This document shows positions 10,524 through 19,327 of a DNA stretch of 64,000 nucleotides, in pieces. How positions within the stretch are numbered: position 1 is the stretch's first letter; the number at the start of each line of letters is the position of its first letter. Source of the DNA: Calothrix sp. 336/3 (GTDB lineage Bacteria > Cyanobacteriota > Cyanobacteriia > Cyanobacteriales > Nostocaceae). The notes beneath the pieces were generated by a model that did no database searches, was not told the DNA's origin, and saw only the letters and a list, made by a program, of their open reading frames with translations. The DNA is taken from NCBI RefSeq assembly GCF_000734895.2, contig NZ_CP011382.1, positions 5,806,700-5,870,699 on the forward strand. The letters run 5' to 3'. The position numbers and the translations under genes are program-made.

Positions 10524-10639
10524 GTAGGAGCTAGAAACCATAGCTCAATCACCTGAGGAAAGGCAATGATTCATGACTCCTCCGAATTAATTCGGGGGAT
10601 GCTAATTTTGTGAATTTTACAGGCAAAATCCTAGCCATC

Positions 10640-10648
10640 TGATATAAT
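10640..10648 (+). promoter_or_regulatory. Extended -10 promoter element upstream of rplU
   Basis: TGATATAAT fits the extended -10 pattern TGnTATAAT. It lies about 105 bp before the rplU ATG, leaving a leader of about 100 nt that contains a hairpin. No convincing -35 box is present at 16-18 bp, which is tolerated by extended -10 promoters. Inferred only. Confidence 0.4.
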
Positions 10649-10700
10649 CTGAGATTGTCTGTCTAAATCTTTTCCGCTCGGATCAGGTGGACATCACAAA

Positions 10701-10724
10701 AGCTGGTGGTTATGTCAACCAGCT
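10701..10724 (+). promoter_or_regulatory. Hairpin in the rplU leader
   Basis: AGCTGGT (10701-10707) pairs perfectly with ACCAGCT (10718-10724) across a 10-nt loop, 29 bp ahead of rplU. L21 operons in some bacteria have autoregulatory leaders; whether this hairpin does that is not known from the sequence. Confidence 0.35.
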
Positions 10725-10753
10725 ACCTGTACGGCAAATCATAGGACAATTTC

Positions 10754-11125
10754 ATGACTTACGCGATTATTGAAACAGGTGGTAAGCAAATCAGAGTTGA
10801 GCCAGGTCGTTTTTACGATATTGAACTGCTGGCTGCTGAAACCGACGAACAAGTGACCATAGACGCAGTACTTTTAGTACAACATGAAGGCGAAGTCACC
10901 ATTGGACAGCCAACAGTGGCAGGAGCAACTGTAGAAGGTACAATACTACGACACCTCAGAGGTCGTAAAGTCCTGGTGTATAAAATGAAGCCCAAGAAAA
11001 AGACTCGTAAAAAACGTGGGCACCGTCAAGAAATTACGAGATTAATGATTAACTCTATTAGTCTTAATGGTACTGTGATAGCTGCGAAAGAGGCAGCACC
11101 TGCGGCTGAAACTGTTGCCGAATAA
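10754..11125 (+). CDS. rplU: Large ribosomal subunit protein bL21
   Basis: 123 residues. The start MTYAIIETGGKQIRVEPGRFYDIE and the region KMKPKKKTRKKRGHRQ are diagnostic for bL21, which binds 23S rRNA in the 50S subunit. The alanine/glutamate-rich tail (AAKEAAPAAETVAE) is the extension common in cyanobacteria. It is followed after 34 bp by rpmA, the near-universal rplU-rpmA pair, so the two are co-transcribed from the promoter and leader described upstream. The length is normal. Confidence 0.97.
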   Translation: MTYAIIETGGKQIRVEPGRFYDIELLAAETDEQVTIDAVLLVQHEGEVTIGQPTVAGATVEGTILRHLRGRKVLVYKMKPKKKTRKKRGHRQEITRLMINSISLNGTVIAAKEAAPAAETVAE

Positions 11126-11159
11126 TAAAATTTAAGTAGTATAAAGAGAAAGAGGAATC

Positions 11160-11432
11160 ATGGCACATAAGAAAGGTACTGGTAGTACAAGAAACGGACG
11201 CGACTCTAATGCTCAACGACTGGGTGTAAAGCGTTTTGGTGGTCAAGTGGTACGTGCAGGTAATATCCTGGTACGTCAACGTGGTACAAAGTATCACCCT
11301 GGAAATAATGTTGGTATCGGTAGTGATGACACTCTATTTGCTTTGGTGGATGGTGTTGTCACCTTTGAACGTAAAGGTAAAAGCCAAAAGAAAGTTAGTG
11401 TCTATGCACCTGTAGAAGCTGTTGCTTCTTAA
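11160..11432 (+). CDS. rpmA: Large ribosomal subunit protein bL27
   Basis: 90 residues beginning MAHKKGTGSTRNGRDSNAQRLGVKRFGGQ in frame, the unmistakable bL27 signature; the flexible N-terminus reaches towards the peptidyl transferase centre. There is no Firmicutes-type cleavable N-terminal extension. An AGAAAGAGGA purine run just ahead of the ATG serves as ribosome binding site. It is the last gene of the rplU-rpmA operon, followed by a strong intrinsic terminator about 100 bp downstream. Confidence 0.97.
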   Translation: MAHKKGTGSTRNGRDSNAQRLGVKRFGGQVVRAGNILVRQRGTKYHPGNNVGIGSDDTLFALVDGVVTFERKGKSQKKVSVYAPVEAVAS

Positions 11433-11534
11433 TTTGCAAGTTATTGGAAATAGAGAAATTATATTTCTTCCAGGTAAAAACAAGCTGTAATCTTGGTTTT
11501 GCCAATATTGGGGAAGTAAATTTCTGTTCTATGG

Positions 11535-11561
11535 GGGTGAATAAAGTTCACCCTCTTTTTT
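11535..11561 (+). terminator. Intrinsic terminator of rplU-rpmA
   Basis: GGGTGAA (11535-11541), 5-nt loop, TTCACCC (11547-11553), then CTTTTTT. A perfect 7-bp stem with a U-tract, about 100 bp after the rpmA stop and just before the convergent gene's stop. Confidence 0.85.
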
Positions 11562-11575
11562 ATGTTTTTGAGAAA

Positions 11576-12007
11576 TCATAGTAAATAACGTGCCATAAAT
11601 TGTTCTAGCAACACACCTAAACCTAAACCGGAGAGGGAGCAAATAGTAATAATCCAAAAAGATTTACTTTCCTGAAAACCGAGAGCTTGAAATTCGATTC
11701 TTGCGAGAAGGGAAGCAGATAGAATTACCAGAATATCAAGGAAGAGGCGAAATCTTGCCAGAATCAGAAAAAATAGAAACGCACCAACTAGGGTGAGACA
11801 AAATGAGCGAAAATTAGATTTCAATAATTTATCGAAATAATTCGCACTCATTGTCCAAGGTCTGGTAAGAGTGGCAGCAAGAGTTACAATCGCAGTAATT
11901 GTGAGAATCCATATCCCAGAGGGGATATGTGCTTTGGATATCACCCAACCTAGAGCTAGATAGGTGAGAAGCAAAAGAATTAGAGATAGCCAGGGAATTT
12001 GTTTCAT
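11576..12007 (-). CDS. Small integral membrane protein
   Basis: 143 residues with about four hydrophobic segments (roughly residues 5-25, 30-48, 70-100 and 115-138), separated by short charged loops. I do not recognise a named family; it looks like a conserved cyanobacterial membrane protein. It follows hemW on the same strand after only about 16 bp, so is likely to be co-transcribed with it. Nothing in the sequence indicates a substrate or enzyme activity. Confidence 0.65.
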   Translation of the reverse strand: MKQIPWLSLILLLLTYLALGWVISKAHIPSGIWILTITAIVTLAATLTRPWTMSANYFDKLLKSNFRSFCLTLVGAFLFFLILARFRLFLDILVILSASLLARIEFQALGFQESKSFWIITICSLSGLGLGVLLEQFMARYLL

Positions 12008-12023
12008 GCTTCCTGCCTAATTT

Positions 12024-13187
12024 TTAGAATTTACTAAATAGCTCCGCCAATATGACATTAGAGAATAAAAAACCATCGGGATCGGTTAAATATATTCTTT
12101 CTGTTGTTATCTTGACCCAACCTTGACTTTGAAATGGTTGTAATACTTGCCAAATTGTAGTTAATTTATCTGGGGAGAATTGTGCCTTTAATGATGTAAT
12201 ACTGATACCTTCTGCTAGTCGTAATCCTAACATTAATGTTTCGAGTAATACCTCATTTTCCTCTGTAACTGCACATTCTAAAAGACATCCAGAATTTACC
12301 CATTGATAGTATTCTTGGGTTTTGCGAGGACGGGTAAAGCGTTTTCCTTGGGTATAACTAGCTGCACCCATACCAAAGGCATAGTAAGGTCGATTTTCCC
12401 AGTAAACTCGATTATGGCGGCATTGGTGTCCAGGTTGGGCATAGTTAGAGATTTCGTAATGTTCGTAACCTGCTTCAGTCAGGGTTTTTTGTGCTGTCTG
12501 GTACATCCTGACTGTGGTTTCATCACTGGGTAGGGGTTGGTTTCCTGGTTGGTAATAACGACCAAAGGCGGTACCTGGTTCGATGGTTAAATCATAGATA
12601 GAGATGTGGGTTGGTTGGATGTTAATAGCTGCTTGGAGGGAGTTTTGCCAGATGTCTAAGGTTTGATGGGGGAGTCCGGAAATTAGATCTATACTCAATT
12701 CGGGAATCCCGACTTGGTGGATTAGGTCAACGGCGGTGAAAATATCAGGGAGGGTGTGCGATCGCCCACATTTTTCTAACAATTCTGTCTGAAAAGCTTG
12801 TACTCCCAGACTGACTCGGTTGACTCCTCCATGGTGATAACCCTGGATATGTTGCAAGTCAAAGGTTCCTGGATCCATTTCCATGGAAATTTCTCCATGA
12901 CTGACAATCCCAAAACGTTGCTCCAGTTTTGCCAATATCTGATGTAGTTGTGCAGTCGAAAGTAAAGAGGGAGTTCCACCCCCAAAGAAAACCGTTGTTA
13001 AAGATTCTCCCAGGTTGGGTGTCATATCAATTTCTTGACATAGTTTTTCCACATAATCGCCCATGGTAGGAGAATTTTCCCCCCGACGGCGATCGCCAAC
13101 CACAAAAATCGGAAAATCACAGTAAAAACAACGCCGACGACAGAAGGGAATATGTATGTAAGCTGCTCTCGGGATACCAAAATTCAT
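12024..13187 (-). CDS. hemW: HemW-type radical SAM heme chaperone
   Basis: About 387 residues. The radical SAM cluster motif CRRRCFYC (C16, C20, C23) is near the N-terminus inside AYIHIPFC, followed by FFGGGTPSLL, MDPGTF, VSLGVQAFQ and DLISGLPHQT, the string typical of the HemN/HemW family. The motif CxxxCxxCDF without the fourth cysteine of HemN (CxxxCxxCxC) argues for HemW, which binds heme and delivers it to hemoproteins, rather than coproporphyrinogen dehydrogenase. A TTG at 13211 would add eight residues; the ATG at 13187 sits directly before the conserved region and is preferred. Older annotations often call this protein coproporphyrinogen III oxidase. Confidence 0.87.
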   Translation of the reverse strand: MNFGIPRAAYIHIPFCRRRCFYCDFPIFVVGDRRRGENSPTMGDYVEKLCQEIDMTPNLGESLTTVFFGGGTPSLLSTAQLHQILAKLEQRFGIVSHGEISMEMDPGTFDLQHIQGYHHGGVNRVSLGVQAFQTELLEKCGRSHTLPDIFTAVDLIHQVGIPELSIDLISGLPHQTLDIWQNSLQAAINIQPTHISIYDLTIEPGTAFGRYYQPGNQPLPSDETTVRMYQTAQKTLTEAGYEHYEISNYAQPGHQCRHNRVYWENRPYYAFGMGAASYTQGKRFTRPRKTQEYYQWVNSGCLLECAVTEENEVLLETLMLGLRLAEGISITSLKAQFSPDKLTTIWQVLQPFQSQGWVKITTERIYLTDPDGFLFSNVILAELFSKF

Positions 13188-13211
13188 AGGTTTCGCTGGG
13201 ATTTCCCACAA

Positions 13212-13574
13212 TAGTTACCAAAAAAAGTCGATATATACATAATTTCTCAGATAGAACTAAATAGTTAACTGAAACAGTTAAAATAGGGGTTAGATAATAA
13301 ATTTTAGTTTTGATGAAAAAATTCACAATCACATTTTTCTATTTGCCATTTTCCCGAACCAGATAAATTAATTATTTCCGATTCAGCGTGAATATGGCTA
13401 ACTTTGACAGATTGTTTATCGTTTTACAACAAAAATAAGAGAATTATCAAGAATAAAATAGTTTGGTTATAATGATTGCAGACGACATATGAATATTTCT
13501 AAATCTCTTAACCATCGATAAAAAAAATACTTCATCATATTCAGATAACACAGTTGTAAGGAAGCAACAAAACC
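13212..13574. other. Divergent intergenic region hemW / PIN-TRAM gene
   Basis: About 360 bp of AT-rich sequence between divergently transcribed genes; it must contain both promoters. A purine-rich AAGGA ahead of the PIN-TRAM ATG is its likely ribosome binding site. No small gene or RNA is recognised. Confidence 0.5.
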
Positions 13575-14651
13575 ATGCTCGATGCCATCATTATATTTTC
13601 ATTCATTCTGGCAACGGCGGGGGTAGGGTTCTACAGCACTGAGCTACTACCTAACGGTACTCTCGACGGGGTGACAAACCTAGAAGCTTTACGCTTTGTC
13701 GTTGCGACATTTGCTGCAATTATTGGCGGCGCAGTGGGTTTAAGATTTCAAACAGGATACCGACGGTTAGAATCACAAGTCAGGGAAATGCCCTTTGAGA
13801 TGATTTTAACTCGGGCGATCGGTTTAGTTATTGGCTTACTAGTTGCCAACCTGATGTTAGCACCCCTATTTTTGTTACCCATTCCGGCAGATTTTAGCTT
13901 CATCAAACCCTTAGTTGCTGTAGTCGGAAGTATTGTGCTTTCTTATACGGGAATGAATTTAGCTGATGTCCATGGGCGTGGTTTATTGCGCTTAATTAAT
14001 CCGAATACTGTGGAAACAATGGTAGCAGAGGGTACGCTAAAACCTGCGGCAACCAAAGTGTTAGATACAAGTTGTATTATCGATGGACGTATCGAAACTT
14101 TACTGGAAACAGGTTTTTTGGAAGGACAAATCATTGTTCCCCAATTTGTTCTACAAGAGTTACAACAAGTTGCCGACGCGAGTAAAGACCAAAAACGAGT
14201 CAGGGGTAGAAGGGGGTTAGAGATACTCAACCGGGTCAAAGAATCTTACCCTGAAAGAATAGTGATTAATGGGGCTGATTATGAAGATATTGCCACTGTT
14301 GATGCCAAACTCGTCAAATTTGCCCAAGAAATCAATGGCACCTTGTTAACTAACGATTACAACCTCTCTAAGGTTGCGAGTGTGCAAAAGGTTCCCGTAC
14401 TTAACGTCAATGACTTGGTGAATGCTGTACGCCCCACATACCTTCCAGGTGACAACATCGACATCAAAATCCTCAAGGAAGGCAAGGAACCGAGTCAAGG
14501 TATCGGTTATCTAGATGATGGAACTATGGTTGTAGTTGAAGAAGGTAGTAATTATGTTGGTGGTGAGTTGCGGGTAGTTGTCACTAGCGCCTTACAAACA
14601 TCTGCCGGCAGGATGATTTTTGCAAAACCCCAAGCTTCTGCCTTGGCATGA
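13575..14651 (+). CDS. PIN-TRAM domain protein with membrane N-terminus (YacL-like)
   Basis: 358 residues. Four hydrophobic segments occupy roughly residues 1-135. A PIN domain follows, beginning KVLDTSCIIDGRIETLL, with later acidic residues (VDAKLVKFA, LLTNDYNL) expected for the Mg-dependent nuclease site, and a C-terminal TRAM-like beta domain (LKEGKEPSQGIGYLDDGTMVVVEEG). This is the YacL/PIN-TRAM architecture common in Firmicutes and cyanobacteria. Inferred role: membrane-tethered RNase or RNA-binding protein; the target is unknown. Length and motifs are intact. Confidence 0.87.
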   Translation: MLDAIIIFSFILATAGVGFYSTELLPNGTLDGVTNLEALRFVVATFAAIIGGAVGLRFQTGYRRLESQVREMPFEMILTRAIGLVIGLLVANLMLAPLFLLPIPADFSFIKPLVAVVGSIVLSYTGMNLADVHGRGLLRLINPNTVETMVAEGTLKPAATKVLDTSCIIDGRIETLLETGFLEGQIIVPQFVLQELQQVADASKDQKRVRGRRGLEILNRVKESYPERIVINGADYEDIATVDAKLVKFAQEINGTLLTNDYNLSKVASVQKVPVLNVNDLVNAVRPTYLPGDNIDIKILKEGKEPSQGIGYLDDGTMVVVEEGSNYVGGELRVVVTSALQTSAGRMIFAKPQASALA

Positions 14652-14662
14652 TTTAAAGACGA

Positions 14663-14848
14663 ATGGTCAGGTCTATCAGGTATAAACTCTGCGATTTTTG
14701 TGAATTAAATAGTGATGTTTTATACCGCATCAAATATCAAAAGGGTGGAAGTTGGGTGTTTGTATGTCCTGCTTGTTGGCAAAATCTGAGTCAGGAAAAC
14801 CCTTTTTATCAGTATGGAGGAACTTGGAAAGCGAAGAAAAAGCATTGA
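14663..14848 (+). CDS. Small zinc-ribbon-like protein
   Basis: 61 residues with two CxxC pairs, CDFC (near residue 9) and CPAC (near residue 35), flanked by aromatic and basic residues, ending KAKKKH. The spacing fits a single Zn-binding treble-clef or ribbon. It starts 11 bp after the PIN-TRAM stop on the same strand and is probably translated from the same mRNA. A nucleic-acid contact is plausible given the lysine tail, but nothing more specific can be said. Confidence 0.7.
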   Translation: MVRSIRYKLCDFCELNSDVLYRIKYQKGGSWVFVCPACWQNLSQENPFYQYGGTWKAKKKH

Positions 14849-14922
14849 ATTTGCCATTGCTTTCCCTGTTCCTTAGCTATATTTTCAGGAAAATTAGAGA
14901 ATTATTGACAAGCAATCCGTGA

Positions 14923-15249
14923 TTAGCAATCTTCAACTGCCACTTGCACATATTTGCTGTACATAATGGCTGCGGAATTACAGAACAGGCAAGTCACGGC
15001 TAATAATAGGAGGATATAGGTAGGAGCCATAACTACGCCGATCGCAAACCAGCTATAGACGTGCAGCAGCATTAGCAAGGGGAAAATCGAAGCTAACCCG
15101 GCAAATAGGGTAATTTGGAGCGTTGGGAATCGTAAATAAGCAAATCCTAGGATAAATAGGGTCGTGATTAAGTTTGCTGGAACGAGAAACGCGCAAATCC
15201 CAATACAATTAGCGCGGGAAAATTCAGCAATGCTGTGAAAATCGAGCAT
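14923..15249 (-). CDS. Small integral membrane protein
   Basis: About 108 residues from the ATG at 15249 (a TTG at 15270 is an alternative start; neither has a clear Shine-Dalgarno). Three hydrophobic segments are visible, around residues 15-35, 40-60 and 68-90, then CNSAAIMYSKYVQVAVEDC. I do not recognise the family. It is an isolated gene flanked by spacers, with a plus-strand neighbour converging on its 3' end. Confidence 0.5.
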   Translation of the reverse strand: MLDFHSIAEFSRANCIGICAFLVPANLITTLFILGFAYLRFPTLQITLFAGLASIFPLLMLLHVYSWFAIGVVMAPTYILLLLAVTCLFCNSAAIMYSKYVQVAVEDC

Positions 15250-15627
15250 TAATTTTTGAGGTAGCGTCAATTAAGTATAGGATACTTAATAAATAAAGCA
15301 AACAACAACTTGATTGTTTATTAAGCTTATTTAATAAAAAGATTTATAAGTCAACAATACTAGAAGCTTGATAAGCTTTGTAAAATTACCTGTAACAGGG
15401 CAGATATTATCTGAGTCTAAGTGAATAGGAAAAAAGACTATACTTTACTTTTTTTGAGAGCAAAATTTCTAATTCGATAGGAATAATACCAGGGTGTGAC
15501 CTCGATAAATCCTAATTTTCTAATTTTCTGCTCTTCTGGTTTACCTGGGTATGTATAACAAATTGCAGGCAGTCCCGACTGTTCGGATGAGTCGGGAATT
15601 ACAAAAAAACAGCAGGATATTTATTTC
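15250..15627. other. Spacer with a perfect 8-bp hairpin
   Basis: Between the small membrane protein and the fasciclin gene. It contains TCCCGACT (15573-15580) pairing exactly with AGTCGGGA (15590-15597) over a 9-nt loop. Read on the minus strand, which is the direction of the fasciclin transcript, the hairpin comes after a T-run rather than before it, so it is not a textbook terminator. No ORF of note. Confidence 0.5.
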
Positions 15628-16029
15628 CTAGCCCATGAGAATAACTGTGTCAATCACATGAATTACACCGTTATCCGCAATAATGTCTGCTGCTACAACT
15701 GTGGCATTTTTCACTTCAAAGCCATCCGTACAATCAATCTTGATGCTAGAACCTTCTACTGATGTTACAGTTCCAAGTTGTGCTAAATCGTCCCGTGTGA
15801 GTTTGCCCGGTACAACATGATACGTCAAAATTCTCGTTAGTTGAGGAATATTTTGCACAAGGGTTTGGATTGTTCCTGGTGGTAATTTGGCAAACGCATC
15901 ATCATTGGGTGCAAATACCGTAAAAGGACCAGGACTTTTTAATGTTTCCACCAATCCTGCAACTTGTACTGCTGTCACCAAGGTTTGAAAGGAACCTGCA
16001 CCTACTGCAATATCAACAATATCTGCCAT
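15628..16029 (-). CDS. Fasciclin (FAS1) domain protein
   Basis: 133 residues, a single complete FAS1 domain: FQTLVTAVQVAGLVETLKSPGPFTVFAPNDDAFAKLP carries the first conserved box (TVFAPNDDAF), LTYHVVPGKL the second, and NGVIHVIDTVILMG the last strand. There is no signal peptide, so unlike many FAS1 proteins this one is predicted to be cytosolic, as are several short cyanobacterial homologues. FAS1 domains usually mediate adhesion or protein contacts; the partner is unknown. Single gene with its own spacers. Confidence 0.92.
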   Translation of the reverse strand: MADIVDIAVGAGSFQTLVTAVQVAGLVETLKSPGPFTVFAPNDDAFAKLPPGTIQTLVQNIPQLTRILTYHVVPGKLTRDDLAQLGTVTSVEGSSIKIDCTDGFEVKNATVVAADIIADNGVIHVIDTVILMG

Positions 16030-16287
16030 TTTGTTTCACCATGACTCTGAGAAGATTGTAAAGGATAGTCAACGAATTTAGGGAAATCTTCTAGAGTCTG
16101 TAGATTTTCTATACCAATGATAGGTATTAGTAATTACTATTCACTGGCGAAAATATAGAAGACATCGCAGCTTTTTTCTGTTCTTCAGGATGATTCGTGT
16201 AAAGTTTTGTAACATTTTACGTAATTTCTCCAGGAATCGCGGAAGTTTTCTAGGGAAAGTAGTGAGAGAATACAGGGTGTATTCTGA

Positions 16288-16983
16288 GTGATTATGCATC
16301 AAAATTTACAAGAAAAAACACCAGAAAATATCTTAGTTATCGACAATCATGAAATACATCAAAGTGGGACAATCAAAGTTTTGAATTCTCAATATCCATC
16401 GGTGAAAATTACCACTGCTCAAACAGTAGAAAATGCATGGAGAGAAATTGCTTGTTGTTTGCCAGACATCATCATTACCGATATTTACTTGCCACGAGAT
16501 GGGTTAGGCAATGCAGCAGTTGAGACAGGGTTGGAGTTTTTGAAGCAGTTAATGCCTAGATATCCACAGTTAAATATAGTTTTTTATAGTTTACATATTC
16601 AAAAATTAATATATTTGAAGTCAGAAATTGATGCTCACCAGGGTGGCTTTATTGTGACTCATAAAAATCTTCATGCTCAAGAAGTTTTACATCGAGTAAA
16701 TTGGGCATTGCAAGGATTGAAATATACTAAAGATATTTATTACCCTGATACTGATTTGACTATCAAACCAGAATTATTACAGCTGTTGAATTTGGCTTTT
16801 CAAGAAGGATTACAGGATAAGGCGATCGCGCAACATATCTGCGTTTCTGAAAGGATGGTACGTCACTACTGGGATCAAGTACAATCTGCTTTGGGGATTG
16901 ATTGTGCGGAATTGAAGAATCAAGGTAAAAATATCCGCATCGTCACCCAAATTCGAGCGCGGGAGGTAGGTTTAATTGATTGA
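16288..16983 (+). CDS. Response regulator with C-terminal HTH
   Basis: 231 residues. The receiver-like domain has ILVIDNHEIHQ (acidic start), the likely phosphoacceptor Asp near residue 65 in IIITDIYLP, and a lysine in VTHKN in the right place. The C-terminus holds an HTH segment DKAIAQHICVSERMVRHYWDQVQSALGI, resembling LuxR/NarL-type recognition helices though divergent. Start: GTG at 16288, with an ATG two codons later (16294) equally possible. No histidine kinase is adjacent; the convergent neighbour is the HTH-ATPase-GGDEF gene. Function as a DNA-binding two-component regulator is inferred. Confidence 0.78.
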   Translation: MIMHQNLQEKTPENILVIDNHEIHQSGTIKVLNSQYPSVKITTAQTVENAWREIACCLPDIIITDIYLPRDGLGNAAVETGLEFLKQLMPRYPQLNIVFYSLHIQKLIYLKSEIDAHQGGFIVTHKNLHAQEVLHRVNWALQGLKYTKDIYYPDTDLTIKPELLQLLNLAFQEGLQDKAIAQHICVSERMVRHYWDQVQSALGIDCAELKNQGKNIRIVTQIRAREVGLID

Positions 16984-17036
16984 ATATTAGGGTATACAAT
17001 CGGTAAATTAATGTTTCATGATTGGTAATCGATAAT

Positions 17037-19055
17037 TTATTGATATAAAAAAATACGATTGCGTCCGCGTCTTTTTGCTTGATAGAGAGCAGCTTCGGCT
17101 GTATTAATTAACGTTGTTGCTTCCATTTCTTCGTCAGGTATAATACTGGCAACACCAATACTAACTGTCAAGACATTTGCGGGCAATCCACCAATTCCTG
17201 GATAATCACAGGGAATGGCTAAATTCTTTACCTGTTCTCGAATATTTTCAGCTAATTGTGTCGAGTATGTACTATCTTTGTAGGTAAGAACTGCAAATTT
17301 TTCTCCATTATAGCGAGCAATTAAAATATCACCCTCTGCCTGGAATTCGGAATTACTGTAGAAGGGTAATCTTCCTGATTGTAGGGTATGACTATGGGAT
17401 AATGTCTGGGGAATCATGACTTTACTCACGCAATGATTAATTGTTTGGGCTATTTTTTTTAAACATTCATCCCCGGCAATGCTACCATAGGTACGATTAT
17501 AAATTTTAAAATAGTCTACGTCGCAGAGAATTAGGGAAATAACATTATTTTTTGGAATAGCTTTTTGCCATTCTGCTTCTAAATAACTATAAAAATAGCT
17601 ACTATTTGGTAGTTGGGTTAATTGATCAAGACTTGAAAGAAAGCGTAATTGTTGATTCTCTCTTTCGAGCTTTTCTAAACGGATATCACTGAGAGATTTG
17701 AGACTTTCTAACCTTTCTCGAAAATATAAACGATACAAATTGCAAGCAGGAAAAGCACGATAAGCAGAGTTAAATGACGAAGTTGTATCACCAGTAAAGT
17801 TGACTAAACCTAAACCAGATAATTTGGCAGCGATCGCGGGTTCTAATTTCACCCCAGAGTTAGAGATTAGCACTTCCTCAAAAGCTGCTGCCATCTCTGG
17901 ATTTTTGCGGAGAATTAAAGTATACTGCCGTAGGTATTCGTGGTATATGCCAGATTCGCAGGTGGCTTTTTCTAGTAAGCTATCTAAATCGTATTCTAGA
18001 CTGGCTTTACTTACTAGATGGTACAATGCTAACCTCACTAAATAGGGATATCCTCCCACCATTGCCATCAATTTTTGTGCCTTAACCCCATCACTCCAAT
18101 CTAAACCATGACGTGCGGCAAGTTCTTGGATTTGTTGCTGGTTAAAGGGCAATAATCGTAAAGGTAAACCAATACTAAAAGGTGATTGGGTAAGGGGAAA
18201 AGGTAGAAAAAACTCTGTGGTTTGGGCTAAAACAATCCGTAGTTTTTGCCAAGCGTGGAGATGTTTTCCCTGCTCATACCAAGAGCGTAATAGGGGCAAG
18301 AAATTATGGGAAATTTCTGGATAGGCAAATAACCAATCTATTTCTTGAAAAACTAATACTAGAGGATTTTCAATAGATGGAAGCAAATATTCCTGAAAGT
18401 ATAGGGAGCAGCTCATCTTACTACCTATTTCCAAATTCCAGAAATCCTTTAATTTGGCTTCTAAACCTAACTCTCGACTCATATTTGCACAAAACCAGCG
18501 CAGAAATCTATCGAGATTGCTGAATACATCTGTATCTACTTGTTGAAAATCGATACTTACTGTTTTGTAACCTAAATTTTCTGCCTGTGCTATTATCCGC
18601 AAGATTAAGGAACTTTTACCCATTTTCTTGCTACCTTGAATGGAAATCACACTTCCAGGTTTACTAATTTCCTCGGTAGCTAAATCTTCTACGGGGGGAC
18701 GATGAATGTAAAATGGGGAATTAAGAGAAACTGGACCACTAGGAAACTCTAGGGATGCAGCATGATACATCCGATGATATTCCTGAATTAATGATTCTTG
18801 GGAAGGTGTTAAGCGCTGATTTTCTAAGATTTGACGGAAGTTAGATTTATGGATAGGTTCTGGTGAAAACTCACTCAGTAGCTGCCATAATAGAGAAGCA
18901 ACTTTACGCACTCTCTCTTCTCCGTAGTGGGCGTTAATTGCAATATTTGTATAGGTTTTACCTTCCCAAGAGGAGCGCAAAACCATTTCCTGAAGGGGTG
19001 TTAAAGAATTAGATAAACTGGCTCTAAGTAGTAATACAACTTCATCTATGGTCAT
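17037..19055 (-). CDS. HTH-AAA ATPase-GGDEF signalling protein, GGDEF signature altered
   Basis: 672 residues in three parts. Residues 1-80 form a helical N-terminal domain with SSWEGKTYTNIAINAHY, the HTH seen at the start of many cyanobacterial NTPase and conflict proteins and shared with the gene at 57.3 kb. Residues about 110-440 are an AAA_35-like ATPase with Walker A GSKKMGKSS (141-149) and Walker B-like LVLVFQEID. Residues about 480-672 are a GGDEF domain retaining DVDYFK and SIGVA, but with NGEKF (583-587) instead of GG(D/E)EF. Loss of the first Gly and of the catalytic-site acidic residue suggests weak or no diguanylate cyclase activity; it may instead bind nucleotide. The flanking response regulator is convergent, not co-transcribed. 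Confidence 0.85.
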   Translation of the reverse strand: MTIDEVVLLLRASLSNSLTPLQEMVLRSSWEGKTYTNIAINAHYGEERVRKVASLLWQLLSEFSPEPIHKSNFRQILENQRLTPSQESLIQEYHRMYHAASLEFPSGPVSLNSPFYIHRPPVEDLATEEISKPGSVISIQGSKKMGKSSLILRIIAQAENLGYKTVSIDFQQVDTDVFSNLDRFLRWFCANMSRELGLEAKLKDFWNLEIGSKMSCSLYFQEYLLPSIENPLVLVFQEIDWLFAYPEISHNFLPLLRSWYEQGKHLHAWQKLRIVLAQTTEFFLPFPLTQSPFSIGLPLRLLPFNQQQIQELAARHGLDWSDGVKAQKLMAMVGGYPYLVRLALYHLVSKASLEYDLDSLLEKATCESGIYHEYLRQYTLILRKNPEMAAAFEEVLISNSGVKLEPAIAAKLSGLGLVNFTGDTTSSFNSAYRAFPACNLYRLYFRERLESLKSLSDIRLEKLERENQQLRFLSSLDQLTQLPNSSYFYSYLEAEWQKAIPKNNVISLILCDVDYFKIYNRTYGSIAGDECLKKIAQTINHCVSKVMIPQTLSHSHTLQSGRLPFYSNSEFQAEGDILIARYNGEKFAVLTYKDSTYSTQLAENIREQVKNLAIPCDYPGIGGLPANVLTVSIGVASIIPDEEMEATTLINTAEAALYQAKRRGRNRIFLYQ

Positions 19056-19327
19056 TAGTTGTCTATTTCAACTGACTGTAGTGTTTCCTCAAACATTTTT
19101 CTCTGTAAAGTGTAAAGGGAGAGGATTTACCTCCATGTAGCCTTCTGACAACACAGAAAGACTTGCTTCTTGCCAAAAGGCTACAAAACAAGTATTGACA
19201 TTTATACAGGAATCTGAATCTACTAGCCAGTCAACTCTATGCTTTGATTTAAGCATAATTTAATCAACTTGCAAACTAATTGCAAATCAAAATCTGATTC
19301 TTGTTGTATATTCGTGACACAAAATCT

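Noticed and set aside
10575..10600. Palindrome CCGAATTAATTCGG as terminator of the BY-kinase gene
   Set aside because: Perfect palindrome but no T-run follows, so there is not enough evidence to call a terminator.
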